Notes: generated by a model from the sequence alone, not told the origin. DNA of 64,000 nucleotides from Amblyomma americanum (GCF_052857255.1 NC_135498.1:161596124-161660123), one strand, 5' to 3'. Shown: positions 1 to 9,223, counted from the stretch's first letter. Numbers and translations are program-made.

Positions 1-112
1 CTGCGTTTTTCTTCCCACTGAACGTGGACACCTAGGCAGCATCACCTGTCTCCTCGGCCACCACCGAACAAGTTGCCCTGGGGGCGTACCGCCGTACGGG
101 ACCTCGTTCTTC

Positions 113-1260
113 CTATTTCTTCAACATATTAACATGGAAAACCCTCTTAGTGCCATCTATCACTACCTCATAATCCATGTCCTTTTTATTCCGCGTCACA
201 AGGTACGGGCCCTTCCTCTGCATCAGTAACTTATTATGATCCATGCGTAGCAACACAAGAACCCTGTCGCCCGGATTCAGATTTCTGTGAATGACTTTCT
301 TTTCATAACATCCCTTGTGGCGTTCACGCGCCTTTTCTAGGCTTTGATGTGCAAGCCTGCATGTTTCCTTCAATCTATCCCGCAACTCAAACACGTATGT
401 GTAAGTTGTCTTGAGATCTGACGCAATCTCTTTAATAGCCCAAAGCTCCTTGAGTATTGCAAGTGGACTTCTAACGGTTCTCCCATACATCTCGAAGGGT
501 GAGAAACCAAGACTCGTTTGTGGTACTTCGCGGTAAGCGAACAAAAGAGCTGGGAGATATCTATCCCAATCAGTAGCTCTCTCCTGGCACATTTTCTTGA
601 TCATATTTTTGAGAGTGCCGTTGAAACGCTCTACAAGCCCATTACACATAGGATGGTAAGCCGTCGTCAGTAACTGTCTTACTGACAAAAGGCGGTTAAC
701 CTCCTTCATTAGCTCCGATGTGAAGTTCGAGCCCCGGTCACTCAAAATTTCTCTCGGGAACCCATTACATGAAAACATTTTCACAAGACCCTCCGCCCCA
801 TGGATACTGTCAATAGTTCTCAGTGGAATAGCGTCAGGATAACGAGTGGCCACGGCAACCAGAGTAAGCACATATCTATTGCCTTTGGCGGATACTGGAG
901 AGATTGGCCCCACAATGTCAATTGCAACTCGCGGAAACGGTAGGTCGATGGCTGGCATCTTTCCCATAGGTACGGGACCAACTCTTCCCTTCGGAACTGT
1001 GCGCTGGCAGGCATCACATGAGCGAACAAAGCGCTTAACGTCACTCTGAACCCCCGGCCAAAAGACCTCCTAGGTGATCCTAGACACCGTTTTTTGAACA
1101 CCCTGGTGTCCGGCCATAATGGCGTCATGTCCTAAGCGTAGCAATGTCTCTCGCATCTCTCTCGGTAACACGAGCTGTTGGACACGCCTTCCTGAACTAA
1201 ATATGCATTCCCTGTGCAGAAGACCATTTACCAATTGATACTCCAATGACGTCCGATCTT
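113..1260 (-). pseudogene. Integrase of gypsy element A
   Basis: Integrase would insert element cDNA into the genome. From the 5' side (about 1260 downward) there is the link segment, then a His-His-Cys-Cys zinc module (GHDAIMAGHQGVQKT near 1090-1140, followed by CDACQRT near 1010). The catalytic core has all three acidic residues in context: VAIDIVGP, ILSDRGSNFTS and GLVERFNGTLK. The C-terminal module carries KGPYLVT (GPY/F type) and ends FHVNMLKK at 113. The same frame is open from 113 to 967 and from 1070 to 1624, separated by one nonsense codon (TAG at 1070-1072), so only a single stop interrupts this domain. The downstream domain, if any, is off the window. Confidence 0.9.
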
Positions 1261-1479
1261 CTTTCTTTTCACTCTTTCCCCGACTCTGAAAGCAAGCCTT
1301 CAAGCTCGGGTCTTCCTTTTGCCTAATTGCAATTTCGTCCGGTGTTACGCTCAGGCACATCGTAACAGGAGCAGAGAGCGGACGCTGCGTTGCTCGAGTT
1401 GTCGCTTGAGCTCTTGTCTCCACTGCCGAGGAAAAACTGACTGCACCCGTCTGAGCTGTCGCAGGCCTTTCCTCCTTTG

Positions 1480-1836
1480 GATGTTCTTCACCGTCGAGCA
1501 TCCTCCACTCGGGATCGGGGTCTTCGACACATCTTGCACCCGTAATGTTCCCCAAGATGAGATTGTAGATGGGTTGGTCTACGTATTTTGCCACTACCTG
1601 CCCAGTATAATATGGCGTGGACACAAAATCTTGGCTTCAGGAAGGTACCTTATTGTGCTGTCTACCAGAGTGACGGCCGACGCTTCCCCTGTAAGATCCT
1701 CGTCCTTCACCAGGCATCTACGAATCAACACTGTATTAGCTCCTCTGTATCTCAGCACAAATATAGGACGGTCCCCTATTTGCCCAACCACCCCTGGCAT
1801 TGCTGCTTTCGACTTGGCTGTTCCACTCACTGCCAC
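1480..1836 (-). pseudogene. Retroviral-type aspartic protease of gypsy element A, active site lost
   Basis: The protease would cut the element's polyprotein. Residues around 1735-1760 read RYRGANTVLI, where the family motif is Asp-Thr-Gly-Ala followed by a hydrophobic run. The C-terminal hallmark is NLILGNITGA near 1530-1560, in a different frame, which implies a 1-nt frameshift near 1600. The bases around the motif still contain the expected letters but are displaced by two compensating 2-bp shifts, so the catalytic Asp-Thr-Gly reads as Tyr-Arg-Gly. Length and position between the zinc knuckle and integrase fit a protease. The domain call is supported by its flanks and by the matching segment in element B. 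Confidence 0.7.
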
Positions 1837-1857
1837 ATTTTCCAGAGGCGTTTGCTC

Positions 1858-2223
1858 TCATTTCAGCTGTGGAACTTGGGATGGCGTGACAAGTTCTACC
1901 CTAGAGTCGACAACGCATGCAGCTCGGTCCTGCGTTCTGTATCGGCACTCATCCAGAGTATGACACCTCCTCTTACAACCTTGACACACAACCTGTGTTT
2001 TTTGGGCAGCGCTACTAGTCCGACAGTCAGCTGCACGGTGTCCCACCTTGCCGCAGAGAAAACACCTTACTGGCGCCTTAGACGCATCGCCATAAGTTCT
2101 TGGTTTTGCCGCATCTGTCTCTAGGACCTTTTGGGTTTCCTCCTTTGCCTTACTCAAATTTCTTAGCCCTTGAGCCTCGAGGAATTGGCCTGCAGTGTCG
2201 GCGAACTCTTTTAATGAACACAA
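1858..2223 (-). pseudogene. Gag nucleocapsid segment (CCHC zinc knuckle) of element A
   Basis: This 121-residue segment contains CFLCGKVGHRAADC, a C-x2-C-x4-H-x4-C zinc knuckle that binds element RNA. A second cysteine-rich stretch follows (CQGCKRRCHTLDEC), which could be a degenerate second finger. It lies directly upstream of the protease on the minus strand, which is the expected gag-pol order. It is offset from the preceding capsid segment by a frameshift near 2240. Confidence 0.8.
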
Positions 2224-2253
2224 CTTTCTTTCCTTCAGGAATAGCGCCAGCTT

Positions 2254-2700
2254 TTAGCTGCAACACGCTAAAAATTGCTCTGTGACCAGCTTGTCACGCA
2301 CTCCTTCAAAACTCTTTTCTGTGTTTGACATATCAAGCCACCTATCAAAATAGTTGGATATCCTGCAGGAAAACTGCTTAGCGGTTTCCGAATCCTCAGG
2401 TTTGGCGGTGGGAAATATCTCACGAAAACCCTCTGCCGTAAGCCTGAATCTTTGGAGGAGTGCCTTTTTGACTTTCTCGTAGTCCATGGAATCAGCAGCA
2501 GGCATCCTTCCAAAAACATTCAGCGCCTCTCCGACTAAACACATGCTCAATGCCGTGGCCCATTCACAGCGCTCCAGCCTTGCCCCAAAGCTATCTGCTC
2601 GAATCGTTGCAGATATGCATCCAAATCATCTCTCTTGTCATCAAAAGCAGCCATCAGCTTCCTTGGGCAAACTCTGTCTGGTCTAGGAGATTCTGTACCC
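2254..2700 (-). pseudogene. Gag capsid-like segment of element A
   Basis: The minus strand encodes a segment with DDKRDDLDAYLQRFE (near 2600-2640), then SMCLVGEALNVFGRM and LLQRFRLTAEGFREIF. The same ordered motifs occur in copies B (about 51750-52030) and C (about 56740-57010), for example LDAHLKRFERIAEGHSWP in C, so this is a conserved gag core and not a chance frame. The segment is in two frames joined by indels near 2550-2590. It would assemble the particle that packages element RNA. Confidence 0.78.
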
Positions 2701-2735
2701 GCTAAGGAACGCTGATCATTGCCCCTGATCTCCTC

Positions 2736-3150
2736 TTATCCTCCCTCGACATGCGCCTGTTTCCACAAAATAAACTCCTTCTCCCGTTCTATCCTCCTTT
2801 TCTCCTGTTCTTCTGCCTCCCGAGCTCTCTTCTCTTCTCGTTCTGCCGCCTCGCGAGCTCTTCTCTCGGCCTCGCGAGCTCTTTTCTCTTCTCGCTCTTC
2901 CGCCTCGCAAGCTCTTTTCGCCTCGCGCTCTTCTGCTTCGCGAGCCCTTTTCGGCTCACGCTCTTCTGATTCACAAGCTCTTTTCTCTTCTCGCTCTTCT
3001 GCCTCGCGCGCGTCTGCGCGTGTCTGCGCCCTTTCCTCTCTCTGCCTCTTTCCCTCCTCGTCATAGAGATGCATCGCCTCTTCCTTGCTTAACCCTAGCT
3101 TGATTGCCAGTTCTAACGATCTTGCCAAATGGATTCTTTCTGCCGTCGAG
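2736..3150 (-). pseudogene. Gag N-terminal coiled-coil segment of element A
   Basis: The minus strand codes for a highly charged stretch built from short imperfect repeats of the type EEREEKRARE, preceded by LARSLELAIKLGLSKEEAMHLYDEEG. The high Glu/Arg content and heptad-like spacing predict a long coiled coil. It sits between the primer-binding site (3194-3213) and the capsid-like segment. The frame is open from about 3190 but has no obvious ATG before the internal methionine of EEAMHLYDEEG, so the start is uncertain. The Glu/Arg repeats probably expand and shrink by slippage. Confidence 0.7.
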
Positions 3151-3193
3151 AGATTGAAAAAATCCGAGACAAAGCAAAAAGAAAAAGGAAATG

Positions 3194-3213
3194 TATCCTG
3201 GCAGGCTCGCCAC
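3194..3213 (-). other. Primer-binding site of element A
   Basis: Eight bases after the LTR end, the minus strand begins TGGCGAGCCTGCCAGGATAC. TGG at the LTR-proximal edge is the complement of a tRNA CCA end, as expected for tRNA-primed reverse transcription. Copies B and C have a related site beginning TGGCGTCC at the same relative place. I cannot name the tRNA. Confidence 0.6.
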
Positions 3214-3528
3214 TTATCTTTGTCACGGATCTCTCTGGAGAACACTCGGACCGAAAGAATGGATTAGGCGACGGGTGTACCCACACAAACGCACATTTAA
3301 TACACCCTACGCGACACACACACTAGAACACAAAACTAACAAAACTAACACAACACACAAAGGCTATAAATACACACGATCAGGGCACACTACTACCAGC
3401 GTCTACTACTAGCGTTCTACTATTCGTGGTCGGCGTTCATGCTCACGGTTGGTTCGGTGTGGCTGCGGCGTTGTATGGAACCCGTAGGCGGCGTCGAGGC
3501 GGCGTTCGCCATGCTTGAGCTGGCGTAG

Positions 3529-3685
3529 CTGGCTGCGTCGTACAAGCTCCAGGTCCAAGCGCCCGTGGAGATGATGCCGGTGTTGTTGGCTTTGGTGGCG
3601 GCGTCGCTGGCTGCGTCGTATAGCTCCAGGTCCAAGCGCCCGTGGAGATGATGCCGGTGTTGTTGGCGTTCGGGGCACCACCCGG
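3529..3685. repeat. Two-copy ~78-bp tandem repeat inside the LTR
   Basis: The block starting GGCTGCGTCGTACAAGCTCC near 3529 recurs near 3608 with only small changes, and both copies continue into the same GCCCGTGGAGATGATGCCGG segment. The repeat lies downstream of the TATA box, in the transcribed part of the LTR. Confidence 0.75.
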
Positions 3686-3914
3686 ATGGGTTGCAACAGA
3701 GCTGTAGACACCCCTGGCCGTAGCAGGTGGTAGCGTCCTCTGTTGACTCCGCTGAACGGGCTCAGGCACGCCAGGAAGTCCACGATGCGGAGTCGTAGAA
3801 CGCGAGCTCACCGGAGCAGTAGCCGGCGTCGCTCTCTTCCAGCCGATGTGTCCCTGACCCGCCGGAGCCTCCGCTTCTCTGCTGTTCCCCCTTGTGCCTC
3901 GCTCTCGCTCGCCC

Positions 3915-3921
3915 TTTTATA
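3915..3921 (-). promoter_or_regulatory. TATA box of element A LTR
   Basis: TATAAAA on the minus strand is followed by GC-rich sequence and, about 600 bp downstream, by a poly(A)-type signal. The LINE target duplication (3923-3934) begins two bases upstream of it, so the rest of U3 is now about 5.5 kb away. Confidence 0.65.
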
Positions 3922-3933
3922 GCCTCGGTGTTA

Positions 3934-4007
3934 GGAAGGAAGGAAGGAAGGAAGGAAGGAAGGAAGGAAGGAAGGAAGGAAGGAAGGAAGGAAGGAAGGA
4001 AGGAAGG
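3934..4007. repeat. (GGAA)n microsatellite, 3' tail of LINE-A
   Basis: About 74 bp of tandem GGAA/AAGG units with no obvious interruption. On the minus strand it follows the LINE 3' UTR and abuts the target duplication, so it most likely began as the simple-repeat tail of the LINE and then expanded. Confidence 0.9.
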
Positions 4008-4256
4008 CCTCAGACGTTGCTGGCACATACCCACTACGGGGGAGTGGCCAAGACACAGGCGGTTAATTACCGGATACAGGAAATTTTTGACGGGAAAAGC
4101 AGTGGAAATAGTATGTAGTCTGATAGATTGGAAGAGGGAAGGAAAGGGGTCCAGTTAACTTGGAGATCGAAGACGGGACAATTGCTTAATGTGCATAATA
4201 GTACACAATGCCTGTAATGTTGCAATGTCTTACTGACAGAGATCAGGAAAAAGAAA

Positions 4257-7200
4257 TTAGAATGGGAGTCGCTGCGTTTCTTGAAGAAAATTTTGCACAG
4301 CAGAGCGCACACTCCTGTCGCTTCGTCCAAGCAAAGAAGCGCCAATGGAAAGAACAACCGCGGAAGACACAGGCAAGCCCAGTTGATGAAATGGAAATTG
4401 CAAAAGACGCTTCCTCAAATGAGAAAAGCGGCGGCAGAACAGCAGGAAGTGATCTATTGTCTCAGGTTCGGCACAAAAAGGGCACAGTGGGGAAGCTGCC
4501 AGGCGAGATCTGTGAAGGTAGAAATTTAGAAGGGGAACCCGGCAACGCAAGCGCGTGAAAGAGACCTCTAGTCTGCGTGAGCGCCAGTCTTTGCTACTCC
4601 AAGGATGCAGAAGATGCTGATATTCGGGAGACGATGTAAGAGCCGAGGCAGCAAATTCCTGAAATATTGTGTAGCTGCGAAACCTCACCGCAGCTGTATA
4701 TGCACACGATGGTAGGACAGCAACAATTGGGCCGCTGAGAGAGGCTCTTGCTAAGGAATCTGCAACCTCATTTAAGTGAAAGCCCATGTGACCTGGTACC
4801 CAAAGCAACCTTACCGAATTTAGATGCAGCGGAATCAGGAACTTAAAGAGGCGTAATGGCCGAGAGTCAGTGGGCGAGGATAAGGAAGAGCAAATGGACA
4901 GAGAGTCTGTCATAACCACGACCTGGGAAACGGTAGATTCTAATTTTCGTAAGGCTAAGATTACTGATAATAATTCAGCCAGAAAAATTGGAGTGAAGTC
5001 AGGAAGACGGAGAGAAAAAGACCAATCCAGTGAAGGTGAAAAAATTCCCACACCTGCCTTTTCGCGATCCTCCGAGGCATCGGTAGCAATAAGAACATGA
5101 GAGGGAAAGGACCTTAGGTGGTCCTGCAATAGACCCTGAAGAAGCGGGAAGGGCTGCAGCTTTGCATTCGATGGGAAAATGTCATCGAATTCAATCTGGG
5201 CAGATGAGGAGTTGTTATATATTTGGCGGACATCAGTGAAATGGATATTTATGCGATCAAGGAGGGACTGCACGTAACATATCTGCGGGGTATGAAATCG
5301 AGACCAGGCAGCACTAAAAAAGGCGGAAGGTTGACTAAGAAATATTATACTTGAAGCGTGAAGAGGGGAGTCGCACAATTTTAAAAATGTTTGAACTGGT
5401 AAAAGGCGAAACCTAGCTGATAACGAAGGCATTCGCGCCTCAAGGTGCAGAACAGCATTGGCGACATATTTTGGAAGCCCCAGACAAAGGCGCAACGCCT
5501 CACGCTCCAAAAGCACAAGAGGGCGAAGTTTATAGGCAGGAGCTCCTGAGAATAAAACACACACGAACTCCAAAATTGGGCGGACGTACATTTTATAAAT
5601 CATCAGAAGCGTATGCCTTCTCATGCCTGACCTAGCACTACAAAGCCTGCGCAGGATGCCAATGGCCCGAACTCCTTTTGCAGAAACTTGCTCAATGTGT
5701 GGCCGCCAGGAGAGAGTAGAATCGTATATTACACCGAGATACTTCACCGTCTGGACTTGAGGTATTATGTTATTTCTATAGACCAGGCAGATGTTTACAG
5801 GAACAGAAACTGGAAATACTAACAATGCGCATTTCTTCACATTAAGGGACAGATGAATTCTTCCTAGCCAGTTGTCAAGAAGATTGAGGTAATTTTGCAG
5901 GGTGCGATAACGAGTGTGAATGTCACCTGCTGATGCAAAAAATGCAATATCGTCGGCGTACACATAAGTTTTCACATTTTGAATGCATGGAATTGAGCTT
6001 AGAATAATGTTAAAAAGAACAGGGGAGAGAACTGATCCTTGCGGAACACCTCTTGTCTGTGGAAATCTCCTCGAGGAAATACCATTTTGGCAGCAGTAAA
6101 ATTCTCTATTTTCTAAAAAGACAGAAATCCAGGCTACAAAATAGCTTGGGAAGTTGAGTTCCTGTAATCTTAGTAATAGAGTCGAGTGCTCCACGCTGTC
6201 GTATGCTTTACTGATATCCAAGGTGACAAGCGCAGCAAACTGTTTTCTATTGCGAGCTAATTTAATACGACTCTCAAGATCAGTATAAGCACACCAAATT
6301 GAACAACCCGGCCTGAAACCAATTTGACATGGATTCAATACAGCATTTTCTGAAATGAATGACATGACACGGCCGAGAAGGACCCTTTCCACCAATTTCA
6401 CTAGGTTCGATGTTAACGAAATAGGGCGTATATTGTCTAAAGTTAAGCCCTCCCCTTGCTTTTTAAGCAATGGAACTATTTCAGCAAGACGCCACTCATG
6501 CGGTATCCAAGGACCTTTAATAGAATGGTTAATTAGAGCCAACAGGTCTGCAGGAGATTCATTGAACAAAATTTTGATCATAGATGAAGTGACCTTATCG
6601 GGGCCAGGAGCCGCTGGGGATAAGCGCAGAACAATTTGCGACAGCTCAGGCATACAGACCTCAGTGAAATCACTTGAGGTGCATGTGAATATAGTAGGAG
6701 AAGGTAAAGCAGATGTAAAGCGAAGCTCTAGGCTACACGCAATATCTTCTAAGGCCTTTGCGATGTCAGCAGGGGACTGAACGAGGGATTCAATGTTGGC
6801 AGTCGGAGGAATCACCTTGTTGCGCCTCATGAAACTAAACAAGGCTCGTTTACTGCCCGATTGGGAAAGGAAATCATAATGATTTGTATTATACTCCTCC
6901 TTTGCACGGGCGACAGTGCGCTTAAATGTTGCTGCAACATACTTATAATCCAGCCAATATTTTGGGCATTGATTGATGAGAAGTTTCTTCCAAGCTGCTT
7001 TCCGTCGTCTATATGCACGCGTGCACTCAGAATTCCACCAACTGTTCGCGATTGCACCCTTTGTTCTCTTAACCAAAAATTCAGACTTTTGCCTTGCATG
7101 GTCCAGTACTGAACATAGATGTGCAGCCTTGCTTTCGGCACTTATCTGAGCGCGAGTGTCTGAAGTGATTTGGAGGGCTGATTTTAGAGTGTCTTTAAAG

Positions 7201-7904
7201 CAAGTGTAATTTATTAACGTGCGCTGATGTCGCTCAGGAAGAGTTAATTTACACGCAAACTTGAAACTAATCGGTAGATGATCACTGTTTGTTGCACAGT
7301 CAACAGGCGCCCAAGACATAATGGAGACTCCTGGGGAGGAAAAAGTTAAATCCAGGGCAGAGCGGCATTGACTGCGAACAAACGTAGGCAATCCTGAATT
7401 GTTGCAGATCAAGTTGTTGCCAGAAGCCCAATCAAATAGCCTAGAACCAAAGCTGTCTGTTTTAAACCCCCAAGTCACATGGTGCGAATTGAAGTCGCCA
7501 AGTAATAGAACCTGAGATCGGCTACTAGACATGAGTGAGTCAAGGGGCTGAGTGTCACGCACACCAGACGGGAAATATGCACTAGCTACCGTAAAGGGCT
7601 GTTGACCTGGGACACTGAGGTCAACCGCAAGGATTTCACATTCATTGTCCGCATATTGAAAAGAAATGCATGCCCTGTGGCAAAACTTTTTAGATATGAG
7701 CAATAACAACCCTCCCCCTCGTGATGACCGGTCAAGCCGGAACGGATGGTAATCCTTGAGATGATAATTGAAATTTGGAGTTAGCCATGTTTCCTGTAAA
7801 GCAACTAAATCTGGTAGAAGCTGATTGCATAGGCAGTTTAAATCTATTGAAGCTGAGAATATTGATCGACAATTCCACTGGAGGACACTTAAGAACCCTA
7901 TCTT
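4257..7904 (-). CDS. LINE-A ORF2: endonuclease, reverse transcriptase, RNase H
   Basis: About 1,215 residues, uninterrupted. Order: APE-type endonuclease with LQWNCRSI (near 7885), VALQETWL, LLLGDFNSHHVTWG and SDHLPI; reverse transcriptase with PGPDKVTSSMIK, GFRPGCSIWCAYTDLE, LVTLDISKAYDSVE, RGVPQGSVLSPVLF and catalytic TYVYADDIAFF; RNase H with LIATDASED, LAELLSVILAL, VVMTDSLSI and WVPGHMGFHLNEVADSLA; then a Cys-His segment CPFCAEPETIDHFLLFC. The endonuclease nicks target DNA and RT primes from the nick. The frame opens after a TAA near 7953 and contains no ATG before the endonuclease motifs. It overlaps the ORF1 stop in the -1 frame, so ORF2 is probably made by frameshifting, reinitiation or a non-AUG start. 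Confidence 0.93.
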   Translation of the reverse strand, partial: KIGFLSVLQWNCRSIFSASIDLNCLCNQLLPDLVALQETWLTPNFNYHLKDYHPFRLDRSSRGGGLLLLISKKFCHRACISFQYADNECEILAVDLSVPGQQPFTVASAYFPSGVRDTQPLDSLMSSSRSQVLLLGDFNSHHVTWGFKTDSFGSRLFDWASGNNLICNNSGLPTFVRSQCRSALDLTFSSPGVSIMSWAPVDCATNSDHLPISFKFACKLTLPERHQRTLINYTCFKDTLKSALQITSDTRAQISAESKAAHLCSVLDHARQKSEFLVKRTKGAIANSWWNSECTRAYRRRKAAWKKLLINQCPKYWLDYKYVAATFKRTVARAKEEYNTNHYDFLSQSGSKRALFSFMRRNKVIPPTANIESLVQSPADIAKALEDIACSLELRFTSALPSPTIFTCTSSDFTEVCMPELSQIVLRLSPAAPGPDKVTSSMIKILFNESPADLLALINHSIKGPWIPHEWRLAEIVPLLKKQGEGLTLDNIRPISLTSNLVKLVERVLLGRVMSFISENAVLNPCQIGFRPGCSIWCAYTDLESRIKLARNRKQFAALVTLDISKAYDSVEHSTLLLRLQELNFPSYFVAWISVFLENREFYCCQNGISSRRFPQTRGVPQGSVLSPVLFNIILSSIPCIQNVKTYVYADDIAFFASAGDIHTRYRTLQNYLNLLDNWLGRIHLSLNVKKCALLVFPVSVPVNICLVYRNNIIPQVQTVKYLGVIYDSTLSWRPHIEQVSAKGVRAIGILRRLCSARSGMRRHTLLMIYKMYVRPILEFVCVLFSGAPAYKLRPLVLLEREALRLCLGLPKYVANAVLHLEARMPSLSARFRLLPVQTFLKLCDSPLHASSIIFLSQPSAFFSAAWSRFHTPQICYVQSLLDRINIHFTDVRQIYNNSSSAQIEFDDIFPSNAKLQPFPLLQGLLQDHLRSFPSHVLIATDASEDREKAGVGIFSPSLDWSFSLRLPDFTPIFLAELLSVILALRKLESTVSQVVVMTDSLSICSSLSSPTDSRPLRLFKFLIPLHLNSVRLLWVPGHMGFHLNEVADSLARASLSGPIVAVLPSCAYTAAVRFRSYTIFQEFAASALTSSPEYQHLLHPWSSKDWRSRRLEVSFTRLRCRVPLLNFYLHRSRLAASPLCPFCAEPETIDHFLLFCRRFSHLRKRLLQFPFHQLGLPVSSAVVLSIGASLLGRSDRSVRSAVQNFLQETQRLPF

Positions 7905-9223
7905 GGCGGAAGTGCCGCAGCCGCGACTGCCTTTTCTAGAATACTGGTCTTAGCGTTTTGACTTGCGTTACTTTTCTTTGTCTTTGACTGGGGGCAAGAT
8001 GGACCTGCAATATTCAGAGGAGACCCACTTCGTTTCTGGGCGCGGAGATCACACTCCATATCAATACAATCCATAGAGGATGCGTCCATAACGCTATTCG
8101 AAGGAGAGGGCTGAGAGGTATTTTGTTGCTGACATTGTTTTTGGCCCTGTGGAGCGGAATCGATTACTACAGAAGGAGGGGTAGCTTCCGAAGCCAAAGA
8201 AGACAAGAGCGGAGTGGTGGACGCCTGCAGAAGATTGGTCATCTGAGCAGCTATGACCTGCGAAATGCACGTGGACACGGTTTCCATAATGCGATCCATT
8301 GCATTTGCCACAGCTTTCTCAACTGCCGCTGTAATAGTCTGGGACAAACTAGAATCCATTATGGGTGGGCATTTGGCGGCCACACTAGAGTAGGCTGAGG
8401 CTCTCTCCTTGACTGCGGCAAAAGCCTCTCTCCGCGTGCATCTGCGCTTGTCTATAAGCTCGAGCACCTGAACTTCTTGTGCTCGGGCAGGACAGTCAGG
8501 CGAATCAGCAGGATGAGCACCGCTACACAAACAACACTTCTCTTGCTGTTCAGGACATTCCTCTCTGCAATGACGTTCCCCACAGGCACAGCAGCGTAAG
8601 GCCGATTTGCAGGCTTTGCCGCTGTGGCCAAATCGCCAGCAGTTTTGACATTGAAGGGGCCGAGAGTTAAAGGCATCTACTCGAAAAACCAATGGCGACA
8701 CCTTAATCTCTGAAGGGCAAAATAATCCTGCAAATGTGGCAATGACGGACTCCGTAGGAAGTTTTACTCCGTCAACCAGCCTGCTGCATCGATGGACAGC
8801 AATCACTCCCGCAGGCGAGAGGTTCTCAAGCGTTTCCGCAGGGCTCAATCGAGAGTCGACCCCTCGGACCAAGCCCTTGGAACATGCGAGATGAGGCGGA
8901 ATGAATGCGCTCACCGGGTGGCTGGCGAAGGTCGTGCACTTTAGAAGATCTTCAATACAGTCTTTATCCGACGACCGGCACAAAACACCACCCCTGCCGA
9001 ACTGCCGGACATCGGTAATGTGCATAAAGTGCTTCGATGTGGACTGAAGGGCCGCCTGCACTGCCTCCGGGTTGTTCAGTCGGATAGCGCCTCCATCGGA
9101 AGGCACTAATGCGATTGGAATGCTTGAAACACCGCTGCGGAAAAAGAGATCAAGTGGGAGCTGGTCTTTAGGAAGAGATGCCGACCAAGGGGAAAACCCC
9201 TGGCCAAAAGAAGAAGTCGACAT
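7898..9223 (-). CDS. LINE-A ORF1: Gag-like RNA-binding protein with zinc knuckles
   Basis: 441 residues from the ATG at 9223 (MSTSSFGQGF); the open frame extends 14 codons upstream but only with a TTG. The centre carries three Cys-His knuckles in a row: CQNCWRFGHSGKAC (C-x2-C-x4-H-x4-C), CCACGERHCREEC and CCLCSGAHPADSPDC. An acidic/Gln/Ser-rich tail follows, with a basic patch near the end. This is the nucleic-acid chaperone and RNP protein of I- and Jockey-type LINEs. It ends in TAG at 7898-7900, overlapping the ORF2 frame. Confidence 0.9.
   Translation of the reverse strand: MSTSSFGQGFSPWSASLPKDQLPLDLFFRSGVSSIPIALVPSDGGAIRLNNPEAVQAALQSTSKHFMHITDVRQFGRGGVLCRSSDKDCIEDLLKCTTFASHPVSAFIPPHLACSKGLVRGVDSRLSPAETLENLSPAGVIAVHRCSRLVDGVKLPTESVIATFAGLFCPSEIKVSPLVFRVDAFNSRPLQCQNCWRFGHSGKACKSALRCCACGERHCREECPEQQEKCCLCSGAHPADSPDCPARAQEVQVLELIDKRRCTRREAFAAVKERASAYSSVAAKCPPIMDSSLSQTITAAVEKAVANAMDRIMETVSTCISQVIAAQMTNLLQASTTPLLSSLASEATPPSVVIDSAPQGQKQCQQQNTSQPSPSNSVMDASSMDCIDMECDLRAQKRSGSPLNIAGPSCPQSKTKKSNASQNAKTSILEKAVAAAALPPR

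Larger units (their letters stand above)
1..3220 (-). mobile_element. Ty3/gypsy LTR retrotransposon A, internal region (truncated by window edge)
   Basis: Reading on the minus strand from 3220 downward, I see a primer-binding site, a coiled-coil gag start, a gag capsid-like segment, a CCHC zinc knuckle, a degenerate aspartic protease and an integrase with zinc-binding, catalytic and GPY/F-like parts. The 5' LTR lies at 3221-3934 plus 9428-9625, split by a LINE. The 3' part of the element would lie left of base 1 and is not visible. Protease is followed directly by integrase, with only about 350 bp between them, so there is no space for a reverse transcriptase at the canonical place. Several frameshifts and stops show that the copy is inactive, although long stretches of frame survive, so it is not ancient. 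Confidence 0.88.
3221..3934 (-). repeat. 5' LTR of element A, promoter-proximal part (TATA box to 3' end)
   Basis: The LTR ends in GTGACA on the minus strand (TGTCAC at 3221-3226 on plus) and begins with TGTCAC at 9625, giving the inverted TG...CA ends expected of an LTR. A TATAAAA box lies at 3921-3915 (minus) and an ATTAAA polyadenylation-type signal at 3301-3296. With the LINE removed, the LTR is about 912 bp. It contains a tandem duplication of about 78 bp (3529-3606 against about 3608-3685). Apparent long open frames here are GC-rich LTR sequence and not genes. Confidence 0.8.

Noticed and set aside
1588..2124. Plus-strand open frames opposite the protease and gag of element A
   Set aside because: They are antisense shadows of the minus-strand gag-pol frames.
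2736..3245. Stand-alone host coiled-coil protein
   Set aside because: It lies between the primer-binding site and capsid-like region of element A, and related charged stretches start the gag of copies B and C, so it is the gag N-terminus.
3409..3811. Overlapping minus-strand open frames rich in Ser, Thr, Pro and Ala
   Set aside because: They lie in the transcribed part of a GC-rich LTR between its TATA box and poly(A)-type signal, in three frames at once, with a 78-bp tandem repeat; not a gene.
3892..4158. Open frames with repeated Gly-Arg-Lys-Glu or Leu-Pro-Ser-Phe units
   Set aside because: They are translations of the (GGAA)n tail of LINE-A.
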